From NCBI RefSeq assembly GCF_030323865.1, contig NZ_CP066362.1, forward strand, positions 2,914,001 to 2,978,000: a stretch of 64,000 nucleotides of DNA. Direction: 5' to 3'. This document shows positions 26,762 through 39,717 of this stretch, in pieces. Numbering within the stretch: the stretch's first letter is position 1; every line of letters begins with the position of its first letter. The position numbers were made by a program, and so were the translations under genes. Source of the stretch: Pseudarthrobacter defluvii. Its GTDB lineage: Bacteria; Actinomycetota; Actinomycetes; Actinomycetales; Micrococcaceae. The notes under the pieces were generated by a model. That model did not search any database. It was not told the origin of the DNA and saw nothing but the letters and a program-made list of their open reading frames with translations.

Positions 26762-27232
26762 TTACCAGCGGTAGTGTGCGAAGGCCTTGTTGGACTCGGC
26801 CATCTTGTGGGTGTCTTCGCGACGCTTCACAGCGGCACCGAGACCGTTGGACGCATCCAGGATTTCGTTCTGGAGGCGTTCGGTCATCGTCTTTTCGCGG
26901 CGGGCCTTGGAGTAGCCAACCAGCCACCGCAGAGCGAGTGCGGTGGAGCGGCCCGGCTTGACCTCAACCGGAACCTGGTAGGTGGCGCCACCGACACGGC
27001 GGGAGCGGACCTCGAGGGAAGGCTTGACGTTGTCCATGGCCTTCTTGAGGGCTGCAACGGGGTCGCCGCCGGACTTGGCGCGGGCGCCTTCGAGTGCACC
27101 GTAGACAATGCGCTCTGCCGTGGACTTCTTGCCGTCAACGAGCACCTTGTTGATGAGCTGGGTTACCAGCGGGGAACCGTATACCGGATCCGAAACGAGC
27201 GGCCGCTTGGGGGCCGGACCCTTGCGAGGCAT
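26762..27232 (-). CDS. rpsG: 30S ribosomal protein S7
   Basis: This 156-residue S7 nucleates assembly of the 30S head and lines the E site. It starts [40 protein letters not shown] and the C-terminal AHYRW are characteristic. It follows rpsL after one base and precedes fusA. Confidence 0.98.
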   Translation of the reverse strand: MPRKGPAPKRPLVSDPVYGSPLVTQLINKVLVDGKKSTAERIVYGALEGARAKSGGDPVAALKKAMDNVKPSLEVRSRRVGGATYQVPVEVKPGRSTALALRWLVGYSKARREKTMTERLQNEILDASNGLGAAVKRREDTHKMAESNKAFAHYRW

Positions 27233-27233
27233 A

Positions 27234-27608
27234 TTACTTCTTCTCCATCTTTGCGCCGTAGCGGCTGCGGGCCTGCTTACGGTTCTTCACACCCTGGGTA
27301 TCGAGGGCGCCACGGACGATCTTGTAGCGGACACCCGGGAGGTCCTTCACACGACCACCGCGAACGAGCACAATGGAGTGCTCCTGCAGGTTGTGGCCAA
27401 CACCGGGGATGTAGGCGGTAACTTCCACGCCGCCGTTGAGGCGCACACGTGCCACCTTACGCAGAGCCGAGTTCGGCTTCTTCGGGGTGGTGGTGTAGAC
27501 GCGGGTGCAGACACCGCGGCGCATGGGGCTGCCCTTAAGCGCGGGAGCCTTGGTCTTTGAGACCTTAGGCGTGCGGCCCTTGCGGACCAGCTGGTTAATC
27601 GTAGGCAC
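27234..27608 (-). CDS. rpsL: 30S ribosomal protein S12
   Basis: This 124-residue S12 is the decoding-centre protein. The start is a GTG at 27608 ([12 protein letters not shown]), which gives the standard length; longer frames upstream have no conserved sequence. Lys43 (in [11 protein letters not shown]) and Lys88 (in GGRVKDLPG) are the wild-type residues whose substitution gives streptomycin resistance, so this allele looks sensitive. It heads the str cluster and has a long untranslated leader. Confidence 0.98.
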   Translation of the reverse strand: MPTINQLVRKGRTPKVSKTKAPALKGSPMRRGVCTRVYTTTPKKPNSALRKVARVRLNGGVEVTAYIPGVGHNLQEHSIVLVRGGRVKDLPGVRYKIVRGALDTQGVKNRKQARSRYGAKMEKK

Positions 27609-27889
27609 TCTCGTGTTCTCCGTTTTATCCGGAGTGGCTGTTTCCGGCCACTCTCCTGTTGCGTTGCCCCGCCGCCCGGGCCCTGAAGGGAATCTCCATG
27701 GCGGCGAAGGCGAAGCCTTAATAGTCGGATCGCATACCGGGACGAAACGTACATTCCTGCAGTTCCCTAGGCATGCAAAAATGTGGCATACGTTGCACAA
27801 GAACCCTGCAAACCGGAAACGTCGCTCTGGTCCAGCCTTTCAGCTGATACCGGCGCTCTCATCCACTGCCACAATAACAATTGGTAACA

Positions 27890-27895
27890 AGTCTA
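27890..27895 (-). promoter_or_regulatory. candidate -10 of the rpsL promoter
   Basis: CGTGCTAGACT on the minus strand gives TAGACT with an upstream TG, an extended -10; the -35 is weak. It lies just downstream of the rpoC terminator, about 280 bases from rpsL. Confidence 0.4.
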
Positions 27896-27947
27896 GCACG
27901 GACAGGCTCCATGCCTTAATCGGGGCACTCCCCCGGCTTAAACGGGG

Positions 27948-27977
27948 ATGGTCCCCCACCTTGCGGTGCGGGACCAT
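27948..27977 (-). terminator. terminator after rpoC
   Basis: ATGGTCCCCCACC (27948-27960) pairs with GGTGCGGGACCAT (27965-27977) around TTGC with one mismatch, about 75 bases after the rpoC stop. The downstream T run is short (CGTTTAA). Confidence 0.7.
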
Positions 27978-28052
27978 TCCTCTACGTCCTAAGGCGGGGC
28001 GGAGGGTCCCTACGTGGCGCGGAACGCGACACGAAAGGGACCGCCCTGCCCG

Positions 28053-31952
<3,900 letters not shown>

Positions 31953-32014
31953 ATGGTCCCTGTTCTCTCTTGTTCTCTAAATTCTGAAGTCTTGGTGCGG
32001 GATGAGGGAGGCGG

Positions 32015-32048
32015 CGTACGACGGCGGGTTCCCACCCGCCGTCGTACG
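32015..32048 (-). promoter_or_regulatory. perfect 15-base hairpin between rpoB and rpoC
   Basis: CGTACGACGGCGGGT (32015-32029) pairs with ACCCGCCGTCGTACG (32034-32048) around TCCC, nine bases after the rpoB stop. There is no T tract. The stem may be an RNA-processing or attenuation site. Its outer arm (32013-32026) matches 13 of 14 bases of the terminal repeat of the element at 14183. Confidence 0.65.
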
Positions 32049-32056
32049 GGCGCCTG

Positions 32057-35000
32057 CTAGACCTCTTCTACGGAGCTGGGCTCTGCGCGAGACAGATCGA
32101 TGCCCAGTTCCTCCGCAGCCGTGAAGACTGCGTCATCAGAGTCACGCATTTCAATTGTGGTTCCGTCCGTAGAAAGAACTTCCACGTTCAGGCACAGCGA
32201 CTGCATTTCCTTGATCAAGACCTTGAAGGATTCGGGAACGCCCGGCTCGGGGATGTTCTCGCCCTTGACGATCGCTTCGTAGACCTTCACACGACCGTGG
32301 ATGTCATCCGACTTGATCGTGAGGAGTTCCTGGAGCGTGTAGGCGGCGCCGTAAGCTTCGAGGGCCCACACTTCCATTTCACCGAAGCGCTGGCCACCGA
32401 ACTGTGCCTTACCACCCAGCGGCTGCTGCGTGATCATGGAGTACGGACCGGTGGAGCGTGCGTGGATCTTGTCGTCCACCAGGTGGTGGAGCTTCAGGAT
32501 GTACATGTAGCCGACCGAGATCGGATCCGGGAACGGCTCGCCGGAGCGGCCGTCAAACAGGCGCGTCTTGCCAGACGAGTTGATCAGGCGGTCACCATCG
32601 CGGGTTACGTTGGTGGAATCCAGCAGGCCCGTGATTTCCTCTTCGCGGGCGCCATCGAACACCGGCGTTGCAACAGTGGTGGGACCACTCTCACGCGGCA
32701 GGTTAGGCAGCTGCTTGACCCATTCGGGCTCGCCTTCGATCTTCCAACCGGTCTTGGCAACCCAGCCGAGGTGCGTTTCGAGCACCTGGCCCACGTTCAT
32801 ACGGCCCGGAACACCCAGCGGGTTCAGGACGATGTCAACGGGCGTGCCGTCGGCAAGGAAGGGCATGTCCTCGATCGGGAGGATCTTGGAGATAACACCC
32901 TTGTTGCCGTGGCGGCCGGCGAGCTTGTCGCCGTCGGTGATCTTGCGCTTGGCGGCCACGTAGACGCGGACCAACTGGTTGACGCCCGGGGGCAGTTCGT
33001 CGTCGTTGTCGCGGTCGAAGACGCGCACGCCGATAACGGTGCCGGACTCGCCGTGGGGCACCTTCAGGGACGTGTCGCGCACTTCGCGGGACTTCTCGCC
33101 GAAGATGGCGCGCAGCAGGCGCTCCTCCGGGGTCAGCTCGGTTTCACCCTTCGGGGTGACCTTTCCGACCAGGATGTCCCCTGCTTCAACCTCGGCACCG
33201 ATGTGGATGATGCCGCGCTCGTCCAGCCCAGCGAGGACTTCCTCGGACACATTGGGGATGTCACGGGTGATTTCCTCGGCACCAAGCTTGGTGTCGCGGG
33301 CATCGATCTCGTGCTCCTCGATGTGGATGGAGGAAAGGACATCCTCGGCAACGATGCGCTGCGAGAGGATGATGGCGTCCTCGAAGTTGTGGCCTTCCCA
33401 CGACATGAACGCCACGAGCAGGTTCTTGCCGAGTGCCAGTTCACCCTGGTCCGTTGCCGGGCCGTCGGCGATGATGCCGCCAACTTCCAGGCGCTGGCCT
33501 TCATTCACCAGGACTCGGTGGTTGTAGCAGTTGCCCTGGTTGGAGCGGGCGAACTTGTTGATGCGGTAGTTGGTCTCGGTGCCGTCGTCGTTGAGCATGA
33601 TGACGAGCTCGGCGGAAACCTCGGTGACCACACCGGCCTTCTTGGCGATGACAACGTCACCGGCGTCGACGGCGGCGGCGCGCTCCATGCCGGTACCCAC
33701 AACGGGTGCCTCGGAGCGGACCAGCGGCACAGCCTGGCGCTGCATGTTGGCGCCCATGAGTGCACGGTTGGCGTCGTCGTGCTCCAGGAACGGGATCAGG
33801 GCGGTTGCCACGGACACCATCTGGCGCGGGGAAACGTCCATGAACTCAACGTCCTCGGCCGGAACCAGGACGGGCTCGCCTCCACCACCACGGGCACGCA
33901 CGAGGACAGTGTCTTCGGCGAACTTGTTGTTCTCGTCCAGCGGCGCGTTGGCCTGGGCGATCAGCACCTCGGCTTCGTCGTCGGCCGTCAGGTACTGGAC
34001 GTCGTCGGACACGACGCCGTCCTTGACCAGGCGGTACGGGGTCTCGATGAAGCCGAACGGGTTGATGCGTCCGTAGGATGCCAGCGAACCGATCAGGCCA
34101 ATGTTGGGGCCTTCAGGGGTTTCGATGGGGCACATGCGTCCGTAGTGGGACGGGTGCACGTCACGGACTTCCATGCCGGCGCGGTCACGGGACAGACCAC
34201 CGGGGCCAAGGGCCGACAGGCGGCGCTTGTGGGTCAGGCCCGACAGCGGGTTGTTCTGGTCCATGAACTGCGACAGCTGGGAGGTTCCGAAGAACTCCTT
34301 GATGGCTGCAACCACGGGGCGGATGTTGATCAGGGTCTGCGGCGTGATGGCCTCGACGTCCTGGGTGGTCATACGCTCGCGGACAACGCGCTCCATACGG
34401 GACAGGCCGGTGCGGACCTGGTTCTCGATGAGCTCGCCCACGGCGCGGATGCGGCGGTTGCCGAAGTGGTCGATGTCGTCGATTTCGACGCGCAAGTCCA
34501 CTTCCTGGCCATCGCGGGTGCCCTTGATGGTCTTCTCGCCGGCGTGCAGCGCGACGAGGAACTTGATCATGGCAACGATGTCTTCAACGTGCAGAACCGA
34601 AGCTTCCTTGTCGCCAAGGGAGCGGTCGATGCCCAGCTTGCGGTTGATCTTGTAGCGGCCAACCTTGGCCAGATCATAGCGCTTGGAGTTGAAGTACAGG
34701 TTGTCCAGCAGGGACTGGGCAGCCTCGACGGTGGGCGGCTCGCCCGGACGCAGCTTGCGGTAGATGTCCAGCAGGGCGTCTTCGCGGGTTTCGGTGGCGT
34801 CCTTCTCCAGGGTTGCCCGCATGGAGTCGTACTGGCCGAACTCTTCGAGGATCTGGCCTTCGGTCCAGCCAAGTGCCTTCAGCAGGACGGTGACGGACTG
34901 CTTGCGCTTGCGGTCGAGGCGGACACCGACCTGGTCGCGCTTATCGATTTCGAGTTCGAACCAGGCACCGCGGGACGGGATGATCTTGGCGGTGAAGATG

Positions 35001-35566
35001 TCCTTGTCGCTGGTCTTGTCAGCGGCACGCTCGAAGTAGGCGCCCGGCGAACGGACCAGCTGGGAGACGACGACACGCTCGGTGCCGTTGACGACGAAGG
35101 TGCCCTTCTCGGTCATCAGCGGGAAGTCACCCATAAACACGGTCTGCTGCTTGATTTCGCCCGTGTTGTTGTTCATGAACTCGGCCTTGACGTACAGCGG
35201 AGCCGAGTAGGTGGCGTCCCGGTCCTTGCACTCAGCCATGGTGTACTTGGGGTCAGCGAACTCCGGATCGGAGAAGCTCAGGGACATGGTGCCCTGGAAA
35301 TCCTCGATCGGGGAGATCTCTTCGAAGATGTCCGACAGGCCGGACGTGGTGGCGACGCTGAGATCGTTTTCTTCGACAGCCTTTGCCACGCGTGCCTGCC
35401 AGCGCTCATTGCCGACCAGCCAGTCAAAGCTGTCCGTCTGCAGGGCAAGCAGATTCGGAACGTCAAGAGGTTCGTGAATCTTTGCGAATGAGAGCCGGCG
35501 AGTGGCACCATCAGTGCTGTCGGCAGTGTTAGCGGTTTCGTTATTAGAGGTGCTCGAGGCGACCAA
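32057..35566 (-). CDS. rpoB: DNA-directed RNA polymerase beta subunit
   Basis: The product is 1169 residues when started at the TTG at 35566 ([16 protein letters not shown]), which follows GGAAGGAT; a GTG at 35581 in the same frame, with GAAGG before it, is an alternative. RpoB forms the pincer opposite RpoC. The rifampicin region is wild type: Asp436, His446 and Ser451 in the [20 protein letters not shown] segment, so the allele looks rifampicin sensitive. Its 316-base leader carries two copies of the CCGCTATATGA motif. Confidence 0.98.
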   Translation of the reverse strand: MVASSTSNNETANTADSTDGATRRLSFAKIHEPLDVPNLLALQTDSFDWLVGNERWQARVAKAVEENDLSVATTSGLSDIFEEISPIEDFQGTMSLSFSDPEFADPKYTMAECKDRDATYSAPLYVKAEFMNNNTGEIKQQTVFMGDFPLMTEKGTFVVNGTERVVVSQLVRSPGAYFERAADKTSDKDIFTAKIIPSRGAWFELEIDKRDQVGVRLDRKRKQSVTVLLKALGWTEGQILEEFGQYDSMRATLEKDATETREDALLDIYRKLRPGEPPTVEAAQSLLDNLYFNSKRYDLAKVGRYKINRKLGIDRSLGDKEASVLHVEDIVAMIKFLVALHAGEKTIKGTRDGQEVDLRVEIDDIDHFGNRRIRAVGELIENQVRTGLSRMERVVRERMTTQDVEAITPQTLINIRPVVAAIKEFFGTSQLSQFMDQNNPLSGLTHKRRLSALGPGGLSRDRAGMEVRDVHPSHYGRMCPIETPEGPNIGLIGSLASYGRINPFGFIETPYRLVKDGVVSDDVQYLTADDEAEVLIAQANAPLDENNKFAEDTVLVRARGGGGEPVLVPAEDVEFMDVSPRQMVSVATALIPFLEHDDANRALMGANMQRQAVPLVRSEAPVVGTGMERAAAVDAGDVVIAKKAGVVTEVSAELVIMLNDDGTETNYRINKFARSNQGNCYNHRVLVNEGQRLEVGGIIADGPATDQGELALGKNLLVAFMSWEGHNFEDAIILSQRIVAEDVLSSIHIEEHEIDARDTKLGAEEITRDIPNVSEEVLAGLDERGIIHIGAEVEAGDILVGKVTPKGETELTPEERLLRAIFGEKSREVRDTSLKVPHGESGTVIGVRVFDRDNDDELPPGVNQLVRVYVAAKRKITDGDKLAGRHGNKGVISKILPIEDMPFLADGTPVDIVLNPLGVPGRMNVGQVLETHLGWVAKTGWKIEGEPEWVKQLPNLPRESGPTTVATPVFDGAREEEITGLLDSTNVTRDGDRLINSSGKTRLFDGRSGEPFPDPISVGYMYILKLHHLVDDKIHARSTGPYSMITQQPLGGKAQFGGQRFGEMEVWALEAYGAAYTLQELLTIKSDDIHGRVKVYEAIVKGENIPEPGVPESFKVLIKEMQSLCLNVEVLSTDGTTIEMRDSDDAVFTAAEELGIDLSRAEPSSVEEV

Positions 35567-35654
35567 GAGGGATCCTTCCACAGACCTTCAGGCGTTTTCA
35601 GATCTCCCCCGCTGTGCACCCTGCGAAGTGACTCCGCAGCGCTACCATCCGGTT

Positions 35655-35665
35655 CCGCTATATGA
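35655..35665 (-). promoter_or_regulatory. CCGCTATATGA motif, rpoB leader copy 1
   Basis: This is the same 11-base word as in the rpoA leader (91-101), extended by one shared base (CCGCTATATGAC). It lies about 90 bases upstream of the rpoB start. Function unknown; a -10-like TATAGC on the coding strand is possible. Confidence 0.35.
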
Positions 35666-35738
35666 CCCGGGACCCGAAACTAGCTATGCTGTGACCGTTG
35701 TTACGGCACGTTGATTGCCAGCTGCCGGGCGAAGCCCA

Positions 35739-35749
35739 CCGCTATATGA
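35739..35749 (-). promoter_or_regulatory. CCGCTATATGA motif, rpoB leader copy 2
   Basis: This third occurrence in the window lies about 175 bases upstream of the rpoB start and 84 bases from copy 1, in the same orientation. Confidence 0.35.
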
Positions 35750-35882
35750 AGGCTGAAGGTAAACAGGGAAGACGCAAATATCTACGATACGGCAAAACAA
35801 CCTTCGTTGTCTACCCCACATCCGGTCGGATTGCAAGCACCGGATATCCGGCTCCCAGCACAGGCCTCCCGGGCCCCCGAGG

Positions 35883-36365
35883 TCAAAGCCGGAGCGTTAC
35901 ACCGGCCGCAGTGCACGCCGCGGAGTTGGCGAAGACGGCATCCCTGACTGCGTCCTGGGATTCCTTCGCCGGCTTGCCGCTGGACTCCGCTGCCGAGGAC
36001 TTGTCCAGCGCCAGCAGGCCGAGGGAACTGAACAGTCCCCGAAGGTCACCGGACACCGTGTCCTTTGCGTCCTGGGCCTTCAGGTACACGTCCTCGTAGC
36101 CGTTGGAGTCGGTGGGCGACACGGCGCCATAGTCCGCCACCAGCTTGTTGAAGAGCTCGCAGGCTTCCCGGGTGGCGGCCGCGTTGGCGCCCTGGCTTGC
36201 CGTGCCGGTACCTGAAGGGCTGCTGCCCTTCGTTTCGAGGGCCGGGGCCGAAGAAGACGGGCCGGCCTGGGACGATTCCGCCGGGGCGGGCGTGGACACG
36301 GAGCAGCCTGCCAGCGCGCAGCCTGCGACTACCGCGACCGCTGCCGTTATCACTGTCTTCTTCAC
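35883..36365 (-). CDS. small lipoprotein of unknown function
   Basis: Translation from the GTG at 36365 gives 160 residues: a short basic N-terminus (VKKTVITAAVAVV), a lipobox LAGC with Cys21, a Ser/Pro/Gly-rich linker (about 25-55), and a C-terminal domain of about 105 residues with Cys residues in EACELF and SAACTAAGV that could form a disulfide. The protein should be anchored to the outer face of the membrane. The family is not recognised. The upstream in-frame codons lack a ribosome-binding site. It is transcribed toward rpoB and is not obviously in an operon. Confidence 0.7.
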   Translation of the reverse strand: MKKTVITAAVAVVAGCALAGCSVSTPAPAESSQAGPSSSAPALETKGSSPSGTGTASQGANAAATREACELFNKLVADYGAVSPTDSNGYEDVYLKAQDAKDTVSGDLRGLFSSLGLLALDKSSAAESSGKPAKESQDAVRDAVFANSAACTAAGVTLRL

Positions 36366-36497
36366 GATCCCCACTCCGTCCGTCCCGCCTGCCGGCCGGT
36401 TTCCCCGCAAAGCGCGTCCCCCGCAAGCCTCGCCATCCACCCTACGCAAGCGGCCGCCGTCGTGCACAATGCGCCATTGGGGACCGCTCCCCGGCCA

Positions 36498-36528
36498 GGA
36501 ATGCACATAGGCCGGAATGCACATAGGC
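36498..36528. repeat. tandem 15-base repeat in the lipoprotein/thiolase intergenic region
   Basis: GGAATGCACATAGGC occurs at 36498-36512 and again at 36514-36528, one base apart, giving a 16-base period. It could be a paired regulator site or a replication-slippage duplication. It lies about 85-115 bases upstream of the thiolase ATG. Confidence 0.6.
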
Positions 36529-36550
36529 GTTCCAGCGTTTGAATAGATGG

Positions 36551-36564
36551 GTGACCAGGCTCAC
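36551..36564. promoter_or_regulatory. palindromic site GTGACCAGGCTCAC upstream of the thiolase gene
   Basis: GTGA-N6-TCAC is a perfect palindrome in its outer four bases and matches the core of CRP/FNR-type sites. It sits 47-60 bases before the thiolase start. It could also be a TetR- or GntR-type operator. Confidence 0.3.
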
Positions 36565-36610
36565 GATAGCCTTGGTGGCCTACACCGGAACCGGATTGAA
36601 AGTGGTAACC

Positions 36611-37810
36611 ATGGTCAACTCTCCTGACAGCAGCGACGTTGTCATCCTCGGGGCGGCACGGACTCCGCAGGGCCGGATCAACGGCCAGCTCTCAAGCCTC
36701 ACGGCAGTGGACCTCGGTGCCCACGCCATCAAGGCCGCGCTGGAAGGCAGCGGCGTGGAGGCCGCCGACGTGGAGGCGGTCATCATGGGGCAGGTGCTCC
36801 AGGCGGGCGCCGGACAGAACCCCGCACGGCAGAGCGCCATCGGCGCCGGCATCGGATGGAACGTCCCGGCGGTAACGGTCAACAAGGTGTGCCTTTCCGG
36901 CCTGACCGCGGTGATCGACGCCGCCCGGATGATCCGCGCCGGCGAGGCCGCGGTGGTGGTGGCAGGCGGGCAGGAGTCGATGAGCCGGGCCCCGCACCTG
37001 CTGCCCGGATCGCGCCAGGGCTGGACCTACGGATCCATCCAGGCGCTGGACGCTGCCGCCCACGACGGCCTGACCGACGCCTTTGACGGACAGTCCATGG
37101 GCCTGTCCACCGAGACGCGGAACCTCACGCTGGGCATTGACCGCACGTCGCAGGACAACGTAGCGGCCCAGTCGCACCAGCGCGCGGCGCTTGCGGCAAA
37201 GAACGGAACGTTCGACGGCGAGATCGCACCTGTCAGCGTCAAGCAGCGCAAGGGCGATCCGCTGGTAGTTGATACAGATGAAGGCGTCCGCCCCAATACG
37301 TCGGTGGAGTCGCTGGCCCGCCTGCGCGCGGCCTTCGTCACCGACGGCACCATCACGGCAGGCAACTCCTCTCCCCTGTCGGACGGGGCTGCCGCCTTGG
37401 TCCTCGCGTCCCGCGGCTACGCGGAGGAGCACGGGCTGGAGTACCTGGCGGTGGTGGGAAAGCCCGGGCAGGTTGCCGGTCCTGACAATTCCCTGCACTC
37501 GCAGCCCTCGAACGCCATCATGAATGCCCTTGGCAAGGCCGGCTGGAGCACCTCCGACCTTGACTTCATCGAGATCAACGAGGCCTTCGGCTCCGTTGCC
37601 GTCCAGTCCCTCAAGGACCTGGACTACCCCCTGGAAAAGTGCAACATCCACGGCGGTGCCATCGCACTGGGGCACCCCATCGGCGCCTCCGGAGCCCGAC
37701 TGGCCGCCCATGCCGCCCATGAGCTGAAGCGGCGCGGAACCGGCAAGGCTGCCGTATCCCTTTGCGGCGGGGGCGGGCAGGGCGAGGCCCTCCTGCTGTA
37801 CCGCGACTGA
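36611..37810 (+). CDS. acetyl-CoA C-acetyltransferase (thiolase II)
   Basis: This 399-residue biosynthetic-type thiolase condenses two acetyl-CoA to acetoacetyl-CoA, or runs in reverse. Catalytic Cys94 is in NKVCLSGL, His355 in GGAIALGHPIG and Cys385 in SLCGGGGQG. The ATG at 36611 (MVNSPDSSDVVIL) fits the family length; an in-frame ATG 72 bases upstream encodes unrelated sequence. Its TGA overlaps the ATG of the YbaK-like gene. No PHB synthase or mevalonate gene is adjacent, so the pathway is open. Confidence 0.92.
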   Translation: MVNSPDSSDVVILGAARTPQGRINGQLSSLTAVDLGAHAIKAALEGSGVEAADVEAVIMGQVLQAGAGQNPARQSAIGAGIGWNVPAVTVNKVCLSGLTAVIDAARMIRAGEAAVVVAGGQESMSRAPHLLPGSRQGWTYGSIQALDAAAHDGLTDAFDGQSMGLSTETRNLTLGIDRTSQDNVAAQSHQRAALAAKNGTFDGEIAPVSVKQRKGDPLVVDTDEGVRPNTSVESLARLRAAFVTDGTITAGNSSPLSDGAAALVLASRGYAEEHGLEYLAVVGKPGQVAGPDNSLHSQPSNAIMNALGKAGWSTSDLDFIEINEAFGSVAVQSLKDLDYPLEKCNIHGGAIALGHPIGASGARLAAHAAHELKRRGTGKAAVSLCGGGGQGEALLLYRD

Positions 37811-38307
37811 TGGCGGGCGCATCCGGAAGCCGAGCGGACGGCGTTGGACAGGAACGGTTCCTGGCCGACGCCGAAGCCCGTGGCCTGCAGGTCGAGGTGG
37901 TGGAGCGGCCCGCAGCGAAGAGCCTCGAAGAGGCCGCGGGCATCTTGGGCATCACCCCGGCGGACATCGTCAAATCCCTGGTGGTCAAGCACAAGGACGG
38001 GACCTTCCTGTTCGCCCTGATCCCGGGCGACCGGCAGATCTCCTGGCCCAAGCTGCGCACACTGGTTGGCGTGAACAAGCTGTCGCTTCCACCGGCCGAA
38101 ACGGCGCTGGAGGCGACTGGCTACGAGCGCGGAACCATCACGCCCCTGGGCAGCACCACCGCATGGCCCGTCTACGCGGATGCCACCATCACCGGACGCC
38201 GCATCTCCATGGGGGCCGGCGCCCACGGCTACAGTGCCTTTGTCGATGCCGACGCGCTGACCGCCGCCCTGGGTGCCGTGGTGGCTGACATCAGCGAGCC
38301 CGGCTAG
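37810..38307 (+). CDS. ybaK: YbaK/EbsC-type aminoacyl-tRNA deacylase
   Basis: This 165-residue protein with a YbaK/ProX-like fold belongs to the family that hydrolyses misacylated tRNA, classically Cys-tRNA-Pro. ILGITPADIVKSLVVKHKDG contains the conserved Lys of the active pocket, and GSTTAWPVYAD and ISMGAGAHGYS are typical of the YbaK/EbsC clade. The ATG overlaps the thiolase stop (TGATGG), which suggests coupling. It ends convergently to rplL, with a terminator between. Confidence 0.85.
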   Translation: MAGASGSRADGVGQERFLADAEARGLQVEVVERPAAKSLEEAAGILGITPADIVKSLVVKHKDGTFLFALIPGDRQISWPKLRTLVGVNKLSLPPAETALEATGYERGTITPLGSTTAWPVYADATITGRRISMGAGAHGYSAFVDADALTAALGAVVADISEPG

Positions 38308-38328
38308 CGCCGAAACCGGGTTAAAGCA

Positions 38329-38368
38329 GGAAACCCCGCCCAACTGCTTCGCAGTGGGCGGGGTTTCC
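38329..38368. terminator. terminator between ybaK and rplL
   Basis: GGAAACCCCGCCCAACTGC (38329-38347) pairs with GCAGTGGGCGGGGTTTCC (38351-38368) with a single bulged A. It serves rplL on the minus strand and probably the convergent ybaK gene too. Confidence 0.85.
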
Positions 38369-38384
38369 GAAGGAAAAGGCGTTG

Positions 38385-38762
38385 TTACTTGAGGGTAACG
38401 GTGGCGCCTGCAGCCTCGAGCTGCTCCTTGGCCTTCTCGGCAGCTTCCTTGTTGGCGCCTTCGAGGACAGCCTTGGGGGCGCTGTCAACCAGGTCCTTGG
38501 CTTCCTTGAGGCCGAGGGAGGTGATGGCGCGAACTTCCTTGATGACTGCGATCTTCTTGTCACCGGCAGATTCGAGGATGACGTCGAAGTCGGTCTTCTC
38601 TTCAACCTCTTCAGCAGCTCCGCCACCGGCGGGGCCGGCAACGGCTACAGCAGCAGCGGTAACTTCGAAGGTCTCTTCGAAGAGCTTGACGAACTCGGAG
38701 AGCTCGATGATGGTCAGTTCCTTGAAAGCTTCAATGAGCTCTTCGTTGCTGAGCTTCGCCAT
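38385..38762 (-). CDS. rplL: 50S ribosomal protein L7/L12
   Basis: This 125-residue stalk protein recruits and activates translational GTPases. The N-terminal dimerisation domain ([19 protein letters not shown]), the Ala/Gly-rich hinge (about residues 38-52) and the C-terminal domain ([34 protein letters not shown]) are all present. It follows rplJ by 77 bases and shares its leader. Confidence 0.98.
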   Translation of the reverse strand: MAKLSNEELIEAFKELTIIELSEFVKLFEETFEVTAAAVAVAGPAGGGAAEEVEEKTDFDVILESAGDKKIAVIKEVRAITSLGLKEAKDLVDSAPKAVLEGANKEAAEKAKEQLEAAGATVTLK

Positions 38763-38839
38763 GGTAGGCGTCCTTCCTGTTGTGGTGCCGGAACGGCGCG
38801 GGGCCGCACCAACACCGGAGTCTGGTGGGGGTAAGAGAA

Positions 38840-39421
38840 TTAGTTCTCTTCGGCAGCGGGAGCTTCAGCGGGAGCTTCAGCTTCAGCGGCAGGAGCTTCT
38901 TCAGCGGCGGGCGCTTCGGCAGCTGCCGGTGCACCGTTCTCTTCTTCAAGCTTGAGGCGCAGTGCGTCGATGATGCGTGCAGCTGCGGCGGCAGGGGCCT
39001 TGAGGACGCCTGCAACCTTGGCGAGCTGCAGCTCGCGGGACTCGAGGGCAGCCAGTGCGGCAACCTCGCTGGCGTCCAGCGCCTTGCCCTCGAAGTAACC
39101 GGTCTTGATGACCAGCTGCTTGTTGGCCTTGGCAAAATCCGTCAGGCTCTTGGCAGCGGCAACTGCGTCACCCTTGATGAACGCGATTGCAGTGGGGCCG
39201 GCAAGCTGGCCGTCGAATGCTTCGACGCCGGCTTCCTTGGCTGCAATGGCGGTCAGGGTGTTCTTGACGACCGCGAACTTGGTGTCCTGGCCGAGAGAAA
39301 CACGCAGCTGCTTGAGCTGTGCAACGGTGAGCCCGCGGTATTCGGTCAGGACAGCGGCGTTCGATTCCTTGAAATCGTTAGTGATCTCAGCTACTGCTGA
39401 AACCTTGGTAGGCGTTGCCAT
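38840..39421 (-). CDS. rplJ: 50S ribosomal protein L10
   Basis: This 193-residue L10 is the stalk base that anchors L7/L12 dimers. It starts [20 protein letters not shown]; the core [16 protein letters not shown] follows. The last 25-30 residues are an Ala/Glu/Pro-rich tail, longer than in E. coli (165 residues). Upstream is a long structured leader with an attenuator-like hairpin. Confidence 0.97.
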   Translation of the reverse strand: MATPTKVSAVAEITNDFKESNAAVLTEYRGLTVAQLKQLRVSLGQDTKFAVVKNTLTAIAAKEAGVEAFDGQLAGPTAIAFIKGDAVAAAKSLTDFAKANKQLVIKTGYFEGKALDASEVAALAALESRELQLAKVAGVLKAPAAAAARIIDALRLKLEEENGAPAAAEAPAAEEAPAAEAEAPAEAPAAEEN

Positions 39422-39673
39422 AACCCTCCTTCCGGGGATAGTGCCGGTATTCGACGGTCCCCGCTCAAGAGAGCTAAAACTAAAAACGCCCCGCGCAGAT
39501 GCACGGGGCTTGGCTCAACACGGCTTTACCGCGGAGCTTTGCTTCGTTCACCTGCGCCGGCCGCCCTGCGTTGAGGGTCCTTCGTCCGGAAAGCCACTGT
39601 GGTCCCCAGCGCACGACTACAGAGTTGAGCCATGTTCAGGAGAGTGGATTTCCAACAACCGACGGTCTTTGGT
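39422..39673 (-). ncRNA. L10-type mRNA leader of rplJ-rplL
   Basis: Between the candidate promoter (39680-39709) and the rplJ start lies a 250-base untranslated leader with several potential stems. In many bacteria L10(L12)4 binds such a leader to autoregulate the operon. An intrinsic-terminator-like hairpin near its 3' end (39488-39509) suggests control by premature termination. Assigned by position and the attenuator, not by a covariance search. Confidence 0.5.
39488..39509 (-). terminator. attenuator-like terminator in the rplJ leader
   Basis: On the minus strand GCCCCGTGC pairs with GCGCGGGGC over a four-base loop and is followed by GTTTTTAGTTTTAG, a proper intrinsic terminator. It lies 67 bases before rplJ. 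It may be an attenuator for rplJL, may stop read-through from the acetyltransferase gene, or both. Confidence 0.7.
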
Positions 39674-39679
39674 ACCCCC

Positions 39680-39709
39680 AGCTTACGCGAGGCGCCGCCC
39701 GTCCGCCAA
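39680..39709 (-). promoter_or_regulatory. candidate rplJ promoter
   Basis: On the minus strand TTGGCG (39704-39709) and TAAGCT (39680-39685) are 18 bases apart, immediately after the acetyltransferase stop codon. It would give a leader of about 250 bases. Confidence 0.5.
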
Positions 39710-39717
39710 ATCGGCGC

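Larger units (their letters stand above)
27609..28052 (-). other. leader/promoter region of the str cluster and end of rpoC
   Basis: These 444 bases lie between rpoC and rpsL and contain no credible gene on either strand. They contain the rpoC terminator (27948-27977), a second small GC-rich stem next to it, a candidate extended -10 for rpsL (27890-27895), and about 280 bases of untranslated leader. Confidence 0.6.
35567..35882 (-). other. rpoB leader and promoter region
   Basis: These 316 bases between rpoB and the lipoprotein gene hold no gene. Two copies of CCGCTATATGA lie at 35655-35665 and 35739-35749. Further upstream on the minus strand TAGACA and TATCGT (around 35785-35815) are 18 bases apart and could be the rpoB promoter. 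No terminator for the lipoprotein gene is obvious. Confidence 0.5.

Noticed and set aside
27609..27800. N-terminal extension of S12 upstream of 27608
   Set aside because: S12 has a fixed length of about 124 residues and the extra codons encode nothing conserved; the GTG at 27608 gives the exact family start.
34200..34270. Rifampicin resistance in rpoB
   Set aside because: Asp436, His446 and Ser451 and the surrounding residues are wild type. Streptomycin resistance in rpsL was likewise rejected because Lys43 and Lys88 are intact.
32297..35491. A 1064-codon open frame on the plus strand opposite rpoB
   Set aside because: It is an antisense shadow produced by GC-rich codon use; rpoB on the minus strand is certain and the antisense product has no recognisable domain. 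Similar long frames opposite fusA, rpoC and ppk were dropped for the same reason.
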